Source of the DNA: JAQGHB01 sp036384495 | GTDB taxonomy: Bacteria; Patescibacteriota; Saccharimonadia; Saccharimonadales; UBA4665 | Length of the DNA: 7,883 bases | Assembly (NCBI GenBank): GCA_036384495.1 | Contig: DASVMD010000011.1 | Location: 1-7,883, forward strand | Direction of reading: 5' to 3' | Shown here: in pieces, positions 1 to 6,736 of the stretch | How the letters are laid out: each line of letters begins with the position of its first letter | Position numbering within the stretch: the first letter of the stretch is position 1 | Position numbers and translations under genes: made by a program | The notes under the pieces: generated by a model | What the model was told of the DNA's origin: nothing | The model's database searches: none | What the model saw: the letters and a program-made list of their open reading frames with translations, nothing else

Positions 1-135
1 CAGGTGGTGCAGACCTTCGATACCGGTACCGCCGATATACATACCCGGTCGCTTACGAACCGGCTCCAATCCCTCTAAAACTGTGATTTGACCCGACGAA
101 TATTCGTCTTTTTTGCTTTTTTTACCCTCAGCCAC
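1..135 (-). CDS. gyrB: DNA gyrase subunit B, N-terminus (partial)
   Basis: This is the first 45 codons of a type IIA topoisomerase B subunit, read leftwards and cut by the window edge. A GTG start at 135-133 is followed by a lysine-rich lead and then QITVLEGLEPVRKRPGMYIG, the hallmark N-terminal segment of the GHKL ATPase domain, then GTGIEGLHHL. GyrB is the ATPase half of gyrase, which introduces negative supercoils in the cytoplasm. The GTG start is supported by GAGGTG at 149-144, eight bases upstream, and by a TATAAT box at 164-159. ParE of topoisomerase IV shares this motif, especially in Gram-positives. GyrB is preferred because of the GLHHL ending and because it is the commoner B subunit, but 45 residues cannot exclude ParE. 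Confidence 0.88.
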   Translation of the reverse strand, partial: MAEGKKSKKDEYSSGQITVLEGLEPVRKRPGMYIGGTGIEGLHHL

Positions 136-158
136 TGTTGTTACACCTCTGTTAGTTC

Positions 159-164
159 ATTATA
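159..164 (-). promoter_or_regulatory. -10 box of the gyrB promoter
   Basis: A perfect TATAAT on the minus strand. Transcription would start near 152, giving a leader of about 17 nt that contains GAGGTG before the GTG start. No good -35 hexamer is visible at 16-18 bp spacing, so recognition may rest mainly on the -10 element. Confidence 0.55.
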
Positions 165-228
165 AGAGTATGACACTTGTCCCACTTCCCTCTATTATAC
201 CTGATTTCCATCGCTCAAACAACTGATT

Positions 229-332
229 GCTAACCCCGTACATTTTGTCCTGAGGATGTCAGCCAAGTGCAACCGAAGCAGCAAAGCTGCTTCGCGTGTA
301 ACGTGCCTCAGGACAAAATGTACGGGGTTAGC
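229..332. repeat. 104-bp palindromic element: 27-bp perfect inverted repeat with inner hairpin
   Basis: The arms at 229-255 and 306-332 are perfect reverse complements over 27 bp, beginning GCTAACCCCGTAC and ending GTACGGGGTTAGC. The 50-bp centre holds a second perfect stem, 274-282 with 286-294 (CGAAGCAGC/GCTGCTTCG), around an AAA loop. The element lies between two divergent genes, upstream of both starts, so it is not an ordinary terminator, and neither side has a T-tract. No target-site duplication is obvious in the flanks. It could be a MITE-like or REP-like dispersed element, a cruciform-forming regulatory site, or the source of a hairpin RNA. The structure is certain; the function is not. 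Confidence 0.9.
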
Positions 333-366
333 TAGCCATCATTAGTCGAAGTGTGCCAAAAATCAC

Positions 367-396
367 TTGTGTGAACAATTACAGTTATGGTTAAAT
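367..396 (+). promoter_or_regulatory. Possible weak promoter for the surface-protein operon
   Basis: TTGTGT at 367-372 and TTAAAT at 391-396 are 18 bp apart and match the sigma-70 consensus at 3 and 4 of 6 positions. They lie about 40 bp before the chosen start of the surface-protein gene and downstream of the palindromic element. This is the best candidate in the interval, but it is weak. Confidence 0.3.
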
Positions 397-422
397 AGCC
401 CCAGGAAACTGCAAACAAAAAT

Positions 423-427
423 AGGTG
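423..427 (+). promoter_or_regulatory. Ribosome binding site deciding the surface-protein start
   Basis: AGGTG lies nine bases before the ATG at 437. The longer reading frame from the GTG at 425 would place its start inside this site and has no Shine-Dalgarno of its own, so ATG 437 is preferred. Confidence 0.6.
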
Positions 428-436
428 TCGCCATAT

Positions 437-1936
437 ATGTTCGAAAAACTTCTCTCGCTCCTGCCCTACAACCCTGGACTGGCCGGCCAAATGGCCTTTT
501 ACAGCCGTCGCATGCGCGAGGAAGCCAGCATTCGCCGCACCGGCATGGTGTTCATCGTACTCGCCTTTTTAATTCAATTTGTCGCTGTTATCAGCCCGCC
601 GCAATCCACACTTGCAGCTAGCAATAACAATCTTATTACCGATGGTATATCTTCGGCAGCCGATGCCAAGCAACAATGCTTAAACGACACTCGCGGTTAC
701 CAAAGGATCATGCACTACTACGGCATTAGTTGCGCTAAGTTTGACAGCGCTACAGTGCACGATATTGGCAATGTTAGCCAGGGTGGCCAGGATTACTATT
801 CGCTCGGGCATAACCCCGTAGGCAACACCTACAATGGTAAGTCTACTGATGAGCACTCAGTATCTATTGATGGCGCTGGGACTCTTTATTGGCGTCGAAC
901 GACCATCTGGAATACTAGCTCATGGCATGTTTTACAGGTTACCAATAACCAAGGTAAAACCTTCTACATTATTTACGACTGCGGCAACCTGATGACCGTC
1001 GGCGTGCCCGGACAATCACAGCTTGCAAGCAGCGAAGACACAATCAGCGGTGGCACAGTCGTCACTCAACCGTCTGCACCTACACCCGCGCCAGTGTCAA
1101 CACCTGCCGCTCCAGCGCCAGTGTCAACTCCTCCGCATGTGGACACGACCACCACAGTTCCAAGCACCGCCGTAGCGCACGATTTATGCAGATTTGTCCT
1201 CGGAGTCTACGCCGACAGCCCGGACTGCCCAGCTGCCTGCCCGTTCAACGCCTCTATCCCCGTAACGGATACGGCGAAGTGTTTCTGCCAGTACAACAAC
1301 AGCATCCCTCCAGGGGACGAGAACTGTAAACCCTGCCAAAAGAGCACCAACTCACAGGACACAGTCGCTTGCATAGAGGTCAGCAAAGCCGCCGCCAATG
1401 TTACCGCTGGCGTGGCCGATGCCAATAACACAACGGCAAAGGCCGGCGATGTCATCACTTACACGCTGTACGCCAAGAATAACGGCAAAGGTACGGTTAA
1501 GGGCTTCGTCTTCCAGGAGAACATCAGCGACGTGCTCGATTACGCCGATATCAACGACTTCCATGGTGGCGTCTTTGATAACAGCAGCAAGCTGATTAGC
1601 TGGCCAGCCCAAGATATCCAGCCCAACGCCACCGCCAAGGTGCAAGTCACCGTTAAGGTTAAGGACCCGATCCCGCAAACCCCTGTTTCTAGCAGCGATC
1701 CGACACACTTCGACCTCAAGATGGTCAATGTCTACGGCAATGTTATTACCATCAACTTGCCGGGCAGCCCCGCCAAAACCGTTCAAGCGGCGGCCACCGC
1801 CCTGCCAAACACCGGTCCGGGCACCAGCCTGCTGATCGGCGGTACCATCGTCATGATTGGCGGCTACTTCTACGGACGTGCTCGCCTGCTAGCCAAAGAA
1901 AGTAAGCTCGCCCTGCGCGAAACGGCCGGAGCCTAA
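437..1936 (+). CDS. Secreted LPXTG-type surface protein with DUF11 domain
   Basis: A 499-residue exported protein, probably anchored to the cell wall by sortase. Residues 1-36 form an unusually long charged N-region, 37-55 a hydrophobic helix, and TLAAS at 58-62 offers a signal-peptidase site. An unrecognised extracellular domain (about 75-195; Cys 81, 99, 182) is followed by a Pro/Ser/Thr linker (about 205-245). Next is a cysteine-rich segment (Cys 251, 264, 268, 282, 284, 297, 300, 312) and a DUF11-type beta-sandwich (about 318-441), recognisable by KAGDVITYTLYAKNNGKG. The end is LPNTG (456-460), a membrane helix (about 464-480) and a basic tail. The tail runs about 20 residues past the helix, longer than in a classical sorting signal, so permanent membrane anchoring is an alternative. 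The stop overlaps the next gene's ribosome binding site, so the two are probably one operon. The ligand is unknown; adhesion to a host cell would suit the proposed lineage but is conjecture. Confidence 0.85.
   Translation: MFEKLLSLLPYNPGLAGQMAFYSRRMREEASIRRTGMVFIVLAFLIQFVAVISPPQSTLAASNNNLITDGISSAADAKQQCLNDTRGYQRIMHYYGISCAKFDSATVHDIGNVSQGGQDYYSLGHNPVGNTYNGKSTDEHSVSIDGAGTLYWRRTTIWNTSSWHVLQVTNNQGKTFYIIYDCGNLMTVGVPGQSQLASSEDTISGGTVVTQPSAPTPAPVSTPAAPAPVSTPPHVDTTTTVPSTAVAHDLCRFVLGVYADSPDCPAACPFNASIPVTDTAKCFCQYNNSIPPGDENCKPCQKSTNSQDTVACIEVSKAAANVTAGVADANNTTAKAGDVITYTLYAKNNGKGTVKGFVFQENISDVLDYADINDFHGGVFDNSSKLISWPAQDIQPNATAKVQVTVKVKDPIPQTPVSSSDPTHFDLKMVNVYGNVITINLPGSPAKTVQAAATALPNTGPGTSLLIGGTIVMIGGYFYGRARLLAKESKLALRETAGA
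1088..1128 (+). repeat. Short direct repeat in the Pro/Ser/Thr linker
   Basis: GCGCCAGTGTCAAC occurs at 1088-1101 and again at 1115-1128, 27 bp apart. It encodes two copies of a PAPVSTP unit in the linker of the surface protein. The third bases are preserved, which suggests recent duplication and possible linker-length variation between strains. Confidence 0.75.
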
Positions 1937-1945
1937 GGAGTTAGT

Positions 1946-2536
1946 ATGAAAGAGTTCGCCCCACCCGCTTTTGAAACCCAAGAAGCCCGGCACACGCCGG
2001 AGCGTCACGAAGTAAAGGTTACGACCCCTGAAAAGGCAGAGCACTCGCCCAAGAACGAAATCGATCCTCGCCAGGCCCTCCAGGAGGCCCGTAAAGCCGT
2101 CAACGAGACAAACCAGTCAGATACACAACTCAATGCCCTTAAAGAGCTCCAAGAGGCTGAAAATGCGCCACAGATGGCTACGCCGCACATCATCGACAAG
2201 AACCTTCGCAAGATCAGCTATAACCGCACAAAAAAGAACATTCAGCGGCAGCTGCCCGTGCAGGAGCGCCTGCTCAGTAAAGTCATCCACCAGCCAGTGG
2301 TGCGCGTGGTGTCAGAAACTGCAGGTAAAACCGTCAGCCGACCCTCGGGCCTACTTGGCGGCGGCCTGGTGGCGCTAATCGGCACGTCAGGTTATTTATA
2401 CCTCGCAAAGCACCTCGGCTTCCGCTATAACTACCTGGTATTTTTGGTGCTCTTTGCCAGTGGCTTTATTCTTGGTCTGATCTTGGAATTTGTGGTGTGG
2501 GTAGCTACGGCTGGCCGCCGCAAGCATCCTCAGTAG
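1946..2536 (+). CDS. Membrane protein with long charged N-terminus and two C-terminal helices
   Basis: A 196-residue protein that I do not recognise. Residues 1-130 are hydrophilic and rich in Glu, Lys and Ala. About 40-75 could form a helix or coiled coil, and 85-112 is strongly basic. Two membrane helices follow, about 135-154 and 162-188, closing with the basic RRKHPQ. Positive charges on both flanks suggest a hairpin in the membrane with both ends cytoplasmic. The start is secure: AGGAG at 1936-1940 is five bases before the ATG, and the preceding stop overlaps it, so translation is probably coupled to the surface-protein gene nine bases upstream. Its TAG stop directly abuts the stop of the convergent ATPase gene. 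It may be an accessory of the surface protein or the ATPase, inferred from position only. Confidence 0.85.
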   Translation: MKEFAPPAFETQEARHTPERHEVKVTTPEKAEHSPKNEIDPRQALQEARKAVNETNQSDTQLNALKELQEAENAPQMATPHIIDKNLRKISYNRTKKNIQRQLPVQERLLSKVIHQPVVRVVSETAGKTVSRPSGLLGGGLVALIGTSGYLYLAKHLGFRYNYLVFLVLFASGFILGLILEFVVWVATAGRRKHPQ

Positions 2537-5500
2537 TTATTTTGTCTGTTCGTTGATATGGAATGACCCGTCTTGGTCAATAAAGATGGTGTCGTCTTTG
2601 CCGGGTTTAAGTTCTACGTTGTGCGTCTTATTGGGCTGCGGCTGAGTGCTCTTTTTAGAGTCGTCCAGCTCGTGGCGCAGTTCGGCGGCAATTTTGTCGA
2701 CTTCGGTCTGCTCGATCTCGTCGCTGGAGATGTTTTTGGTGGTTGCCGGCATGGACGGAGTTGCTATAGAAGCCGATGCCGGTGCGAACGGCTGCGAAGG
2801 CGCTGGCGTAGCGCTTGGTGCGGGCGCTGGGGCCATGGAGTCATCGGAACCTAATGAAGCCTGCGAGGCTGGTGCCTCCAACGGATTCGCCGTGGCGGCC
2901 GGACTTATAGATGGGCTGGCAGTGGCACTCGGCCAGGCTGCTGGTGCTGATGTAGCTGCTGCAGGCCGCTGTGTAGCCGTTTTACGCTTGTTGAGCCAAT
3001 CATCCAGGAAAGAGCCACTCTTAGCCGGCTGAGGGGCCGCAGGGCGCTGCTGAGCAGCTGGCGAACCAAACGGCGATGCGGCACCAGCGCCGGCTGGTCG
3101 CGCGGGCTCTCGGGTCTTCATGCGTTCGTTAATCTCCTTGGAAACTTCTTCTCGGGAGCGGCTGTATTTGAGAGCCGACAGCTGCTTCAAGGCTTCACCG
3201 AGTTTGGCGTTAGCTGTGCCCAGCGGCGGCAGCGTAGCCATACTGAAGGGATGCGTTGGCACGCCGCTGACCAGGGTACGCATAATGACGTTGTAATTCG
3301 GCACGCGCAGCAAATCCTCACCGTCAAAGATCGGCTGGAAATACTGGCCGATACTCTCCACGTCGTTCTGGCCGATGCGGAACGCCACGATGGTACCCAT
3401 GTTACCAAAGACAGCGTCGCGGATTTCTTGCGTCAACTGCGTGGTAAACTGGTTGGCTACGATCAGGTTCAGGTGGTACTTTCGGGCTTCGGACATGATG
3501 GTGGCAAAGCTATCGGTGCTAAAGTTCTGGAACTCGTCCACGTAGAGACTAAAGTCCACGCGCTCGCTCTCTGGGATGTTGGCGCGGCTCATGGCCGCCG
3601 CTTGGAATTTCATCACGAAGATCATACCGAGCAGCTTGGAGTTCAGATCGCCGGTGCGGCCTTTGGACAAATTGACCAGCAAAATCTTTTTGTTGTCCAT
3701 AATGTCGCGCAAATCAAAAGCGCTCTTGGTCTGACCGATGATATTGCGCATCATTTCGTTGCTTAGGAACGCACCGAACTTACTCACGAACCAGGCAGTG
3801 ACTTCACCCGCCTCGTTGGAGCGCTGCGAGGCCGGGTATTCTTTTTGCCAGTACTCCAGCACCGTCGAATCAGTAACATGGGACAGCTTTTCTTTGAGGA
3901 ACTGCGGATCGCGGAACAGCTTAGGAATGTCCACAAAAGTGCCGCCAGCCGGATCTGCCATCACCGCCAGCGCCGCGTTACGGAAAATGTGCTCGTAGCG
4001 CGGCCCCATAATGCCCTGGTGTTGCGGGTCGTACAGCTTTTGCAGCATATTAAGTGTTTCCTGTACCAGGAAGTCTTTTTGGTCGGGGTTATTGAACTCG
4101 AACAGATTGAGACCCATAGGGTGATCCATATCGGCCGGCGAGAAGTAAATAACATCTTCGGTGCGCTCTTTAGGCACCATCGACAGCAGTTTTTCGGCGG
4201 TGTCGCCGTGCGGATCCACAAAGGCAAAGCCGTTACCCTTAATCATGTCCTGCAGCGCCAGATTCTCCAGGAAGGTCGATTTACCGGTACCGGTCTGCCC
4301 CGCCACGTACATGTGTCGCTGTCGGTCCTGCAAGCTCAAGAAAATCGGCTTCTTGGCGCCGCGGAACACGTTATAACCGAGTAATAGGCCGTCGTTCGGC
4401 ATGTTGCGCGGGCCATCAACCTGCTTGGAATCCTGGCGCGTCAGCTGCGATGTCGGTATGCTCCGCTGATCCGGAAAATGGAAGATTGTCGCCAGCTCCA
4501 CGGAGTTTAGGATGTTCCTGTTTTGCTGCTGCGGGAAAAAGCGCATGATATAAGCCGTAACCAGCGCGTCCATATCCTTGGCCGGCACAAATTTAAACCC
4601 GTTCTTACCGGGCGCGTCGTACAGCGCAAAACTAGCTACGATATTAGCCAGCAGCGCCTGCGCTCGCTGGCTAATATTAGAGGAAACCACGATGCGAATC
4701 ACCACCTCGTAGCCCGGATAACGCGTCTTTTCGTCGATAGCGTCAAGCGTAGACTGTTCCAAATTGGACAGCTCTTTGGGCTTTTTATCGTCGCCCTTGC
4801 CGCCCTCGGGTGGCGCGTTAAGGGCCTTTACCACGTCTTTGGCCATGCCGCCAAAACTAAACTTGCTGTCTTCGCCTTTGCGCTTCTTGCCTGACAGCGC
4901 GGTGGCCGTTTTGGTCCACGATGGGTCGGCCGGTCGCATCAATATTTGGATACCGGCACCGTCTTCTTTACCAAGAGAGCCCAAGGCATTTAACAGCGCC
5001 TGCATGGTGTCACGTTTGAGGTCCTGGTAAGTGGCAATTGGGTAGGCAAAGGGCTGCTTGAGCACCATTTCGCCGCCGAGTGTGCCGGTGGCGCGGCCGA
5101 TCGGGCTAAATATATTGTGTTCAGCTCGTTCTTCGAGACGTGCCGACGGATAGGCGCTGACAATGGCTTGCTTCACAACTTCTAATAATGCAATGGGCAC
5201 CGCGGCATATAAGTGTACGAAGCCCTGCGTGCCCACAATTTCGAACGCGAAATGCCGTTGCCCGTAAAAATTGTATTTGAAACCTTTTTGGAGGGTGCTG
5301 GCAATAATATTGTAGATGGTCGTGGCCTGACTGATAGTCTCTTCCGTGACGTCACGAGCATCGCGACCACCCACTTCCGTGTCGTCGCTTGGCGGTGGCA
5401 AATGGATGTACAGCGGCACCATTTTGAGGCCCCGCTCATAGTTTTTTTGTTCACGAAAAATGCGACGAGTTTGCAAAAATATGATGGGCGCGGCGATCGC

Positions 5501-5545
5501 AAAGATAAGAAAAATGATGATTAAAACGATAAGAACTGCTGTCAT
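2537..5545 (-). CDS. TraG/VirD4-like type IV secretion membrane ATPase
   Basis: A 1002-residue membrane-anchored P-loop ATPase of the VirD4/TraG/HerA superfamily. Such coupling-protein ATPases pump DNA or protein substrates across the inner membrane. One helix (about 3-25) precedes a region of about 40-380 that is poorly recognisable, with a charged low-complexity insert near 217-262. The motor follows: Walker A GQTGTGKST at 416-424, FVDPHGD at 442-448, Walker B LYVDEFQNF at 667-675, and VANQF at 696-700, as in the TraM-recognition region of TraG/TraD proteins. All expected catalytic residues are present. Residues about 812-935 are a Pro/Ala/Ser-rich linker, with a charged end at 936-1002. 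The ATG is five bases after the stop of the preceding gene and has no clear Shine-Dalgarno, so translation is probably coupled. No VirB4, VirB6 or relaxase gene lies nearby, so conjugative DNA transfer should not be assumed. The family assignment is firm; the substrate is unknown. Confidence 0.93.
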   Translation of the reverse strand: MTAVLIVLIIIFLIFAIAAPIIFLQTRRIFREQKNYERGLKMVPLYIHLPPPSDDTEVGGRDARDVTEETISQATTIYNIIASTLQKGFKYNFYGQRHFAFEIVGTQGFVHLYAAVPIALLEVVKQAIVSAYPSARLEERAEHNIFSPIGRATGTLGGEMVLKQPFAYPIATYQDLKRDTMQALLNALGSLGKEDGAGIQILMRPADPSWTKTATALSGKKRKGEDSKFSFGGMAKDVVKALNAPPEGGKGDDKKPKELSNLEQSTLDAIDEKTRYPGYEVVIRIVVSSNISQRAQALLANIVASFALYDAPGKNGFKFVPAKDMDALVTAYIMRFFPQQQNRNILNSVELATIFHFPDQRSIPTSQLTRQDSKQVDGPRNMPNDGLLLGYNVFRGAKKPIFLSLQDRQRHMYVAGQTGTGKSTFLENLALQDMIKGNGFAFVDPHGDTAEKLLSMVPKERTEDVIYFSPADMDHPMGLNLFEFNNPDQKDFLVQETLNMLQKLYDPQHQGIMGPRYEHIFRNAALAVMADPAGGTFVDIPKLFRDPQFLKEKLSHVTDSTVLEYWQKEYPASQRSNEAGEVTAWFVSKFGAFLSNEMMRNIIGQTKSAFDLRDIMDNKKILLVNLSKGRTGDLNSKLLGMIFVMKFQAAAMSRANIPESERVDFSLYVDEFQNFSTDSFATIMSEARKYHLNLIVANQFTTQLTQEIRDAVFGNMGTIVAFRIGQNDVESIGQYFQPIFDGEDLLRVPNYNVIMRTLVSGVPTHPFSMATLPPLGTANAKLGEALKQLSALKYSRSREEVSKEINERMKTREPARPAGAGAASPFGSPAAQQRPAAPQPAKSGSFLDDWLNKRKTATQRPAAATSAPAAWPSATASPSISPAATANPLEAPASQASLGSDDSMAPAPAPSATPAPSQPFAPASASIATPSMPATTKNISSDEIEQTEVDKIAAELRHELDDSKKSTQPQPNKTHNVELKPGKDDTIFIDQDGSFHINEQTK
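4641..4677. repeat. 12-bp perfect inverted repeat inside the ATPase gene
   Basis: ATATTAGCCAGC at 4641-4652 is repeated as its exact reverse complement at 4666-4677. The 13-base centre adds a 4-bp stem (AGCG/CGCT) with a CCTG loop and one bulged C. The mRNA covering codons 290-302 can therefore form a hairpin of about 16 bp. It may affect elongation or RNA stability, or be a chance product of repeated Ala/Gln/Leu codons. Confidence 0.8.
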
Positions 5546-5550
5546 TTTGG

Positions 5551-5970
5551 CTACGTACTTACTTTTACATTCTTATCGTAACGCTTTTTCATGTACTCGG
5601 CTTTTACCCCCGATAACTCCTCACTTTGCTTGTGTGGATCATCTCTGGTGCGCTCCACAATGGCCTTAGCTTTGTTGACCCACTCTTTTTCGATAAGATC
5701 GTTGTCGTCAATACTTGCCGTAGCATCTGAATTCGTTGTACTAAAATCATCACTTTGAGCGGCCGGTTGCGGCATTGGCGGCGCCACAGGCAGCGGTGAC
5801 ATCGTCATGGCCGGCACGGCTGGTTGCTGGGCGGCCAGCGAAGCTTCCATGCTCTGAACACCATTTTCAATACCCTCTTTTGGAGCTTCCTGGGCGTTCG
5901 GCGCAGGCATCTGCTCCGGAGCAATGGGCGGTGGCAAATTCAAACCAGTTTCATGAGATTGTGGATTCAT
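5551..5970 (-). CDS. Small protein with low-complexity N-terminus and charged conserved-looking C-terminus
   Basis: A 139-residue soluble protein with no signal peptide or membrane helix. Residues 1-75 are rich in Pro, Ala, Gln and Met and look disordered. Residues about 88-136 are charged and helical, with the motif EKEWVNKAKAIVERTRDDP and a basic end, YMKKRYDKN. From memory, this kind of C-terminal block recurs in CPR proteins encoded beside the TraG-like ATPase; no function is known to me. The stop is five bases before the ATPase start, so the two are co-transcribed and probably coupled. The protein may bind the ATPase, whose own tail has similar Pro/Ala-rich sequence. AGGA at 5978-5975 is four bases upstream of the ATG, closer than usual. 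Confidence 0.82.
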   Translation of the reverse strand: MNPQSHETGLNLPPPIAPEQMPAPNAQEAPKEGIENGVQSMEASLAAQQPAVPAMTMSPLPVAPPMPQPAAQSDDFSTTNSDATASIDDNDLIEKEWVNKAKAIVERTRDDPHKQSEELSGVKAEYMKKRYDKNVKVST

Positions 5971-5978
5971 ACCTTCCT

Positions 5979-5984
5979 ATTATA
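5979..5984 (-). promoter_or_regulatory. -10 box giving a near-leaderless transcript
   Basis: A perfect TATAAT on the minus strand ends only eight bases before the ATG at 5970. A start point 6-9 bases downstream would fall on or just before the start codon. The bases between them (AGGAAGGT) also resemble a Shine-Dalgarno, which would be read only in transcripts from further upstream. No good -35 box is visible. It would serve the 139-residue protein and the ATPase. Confidence 0.45.
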
Positions 5985-6028
5985 GAACAAATGGGCCCCT
6001 CGATGCCAGATGCACAAATAAAACGCCG

Positions 6029-6415
6029 CTATTCACGCTGGGCGACCTGAGTCGCGGGCGTCGGCGTCCGGCCATACGAAACATACAGATAGCTTACAAG
6101 CGTCAGCGGCATCAGTACCAAGATGTCGCGCGAGCCAAGCTCTCCAATCGATTGCAAGGCGATCAAAACCCCTGCCGCCAGCGTTACCACTCGCGCCAGG
6201 CGCGATCCATGCTTGTTGAGTGGCAGCCCATACCAGGCACTGGCCGCCAAAATCGCCCGTATCAGCACGTACAGGGTGCCAGCACACAGCAAAAATCCAA
6301 TCATAAGAAACAGCGACGGCACCTTATCCGGGTCCGTGAGCCCAAAAAAAAGCCCGTCCGCGACCAGTAGGCCGACGACGGGTAGCACATGTGCTCTGTG
6401 TCTTGATTTGTTCAT
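6029..6415 (-). CDS. Small multi-pass membrane protein of unknown function
   Basis: A 128-residue hydrophobic protein with about four predicted membrane helices, near residues 10-27, 32-53, 74-93 and 97-115, joined by short basic loops such as NKHGSRLAR (68-76). The ends are hydrophilic and lack cysteine or catalytic motifs. I do not recognise the family. The start is well supported by AGAGGA at 6426-6421, five bases before the ATG. A second minus-strand frame at 6033-6287 overlaps it but has no comparable ribosome binding site and lacks the membrane pattern. The gene lies 58 bp upstream of the 139-residue protein on the same strand, so read-through into the ATPase operon is possible although that gene appears to have its own -10 box. 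A role in the same envelope module is inferred from position only. Confidence 0.78.
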   Translation of the reverse strand: MNKSRHRAHVLPVVGLLVADGLFFGLTDPDKVPSLFLMIGFLLCAGTLYVLIRAILAASAWYGLPLNKHGSRLARVVTLAAGVLIALQSIGELGSRDILVLMPLTLVSYLYVSYGRTPTPATQVAQRE

Positions 6416-6517
6416 AGTATTCCTCTTTGTTTTTGTTTTTTTCGAGCCGAACCGTTAGCAAAGGTGGCAAAAGCGAACAGAGGTCCGCCCTGTTAGCCGT
6501 AATGATACATGGTGCTG

Positions 6518-6724
6518 AGGCAGCAAATCCGCTTATATAAATTAGACTATTGAAGCGCTTGCTGCCTACAGCTGACTGACCGCTCTATTGGCTTTTAGGG
6601 CCTTTAGAGCGCCGTACGGATACCTCCGTGTTTTCGGGGCCACGCGCAGTGCGCTTTGTGACTTCCCAAGTGGCTCATGGTTTGGACCCATATGTCGAGC
6701 CAGTAAGTCCGCCCCCGCAAGGGC
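6518..6724 (+). ncRNA. Candidate structured RNA, family not recognised
   Basis: Consecutive stem-loops fill this stretch. AGGCAGCAA (6518-6526) pairs with TTGCTGCCT (6559-6567), extended by CGCTT/AAGCG. ACGGA/TCCGT (6616-6629) can sit inside AGCGC/GCGCT (6608-6612 with 6651-6655). GACTT, TGGCTC and ATGG (6660-6680) pair with CCAT, GAGCCA and AAGTC (6688-6709). CCC-GCAA-GGG (6714-6723) is capped by a GNRA tetraloop, which would read as GNRA only on the plus strand and so favours that orientation. No terminator hairpin or clear promoter fixes the ends, so the bounds are those of the stems. Alternatives are an mRNA leader or cruciform-rich regulatory DNA. Confidence 0.35.
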
Positions 6725-6736
6725 TTCGTTCTTCTT

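Noticed and set aside
229..332. Integron attC-like site
   Set aside because: The arms pair perfectly without the extrahelical bases of attC, and the ends do not fit the GTTRRRY core pattern. No integrase or cassette array is present.
1352..1786. 144-codon minus-strand frame opposite the surface-protein gene
   Set aside because: It is a shadow of the DUF11 coding sequence, with no supported start and no domain.
4283..4294. 12-bp perfect palindrome ACCGGTACCGGT
   Set aside because: It arises from repeated Thr-Gly codons of the Walker A motif and needs no other explanation.
3251..4384. Long plus-strand frames opposite the ATPase (3251-3766 and 3845-4384)
   Set aside because: They lie antisense to a gene with complete motor motifs, have no good ribosome binding sites, and their translations lack recognisable domains.
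2537..5545. Use of UGA as a sense codon, as in some CPR lineages
   Set aside because: All long genes stay open with UGA as a stop, and no gene is broken at an in-frame UGA. The split gene ends at TAA.
6191..6205. 7-bp inverted repeat TCGCGCC/GGCGCGA with a one-base centre
   Set aside because: It is short, lies within a coding gene, and its loop is too small for a stable RNA hairpin; probably chance.
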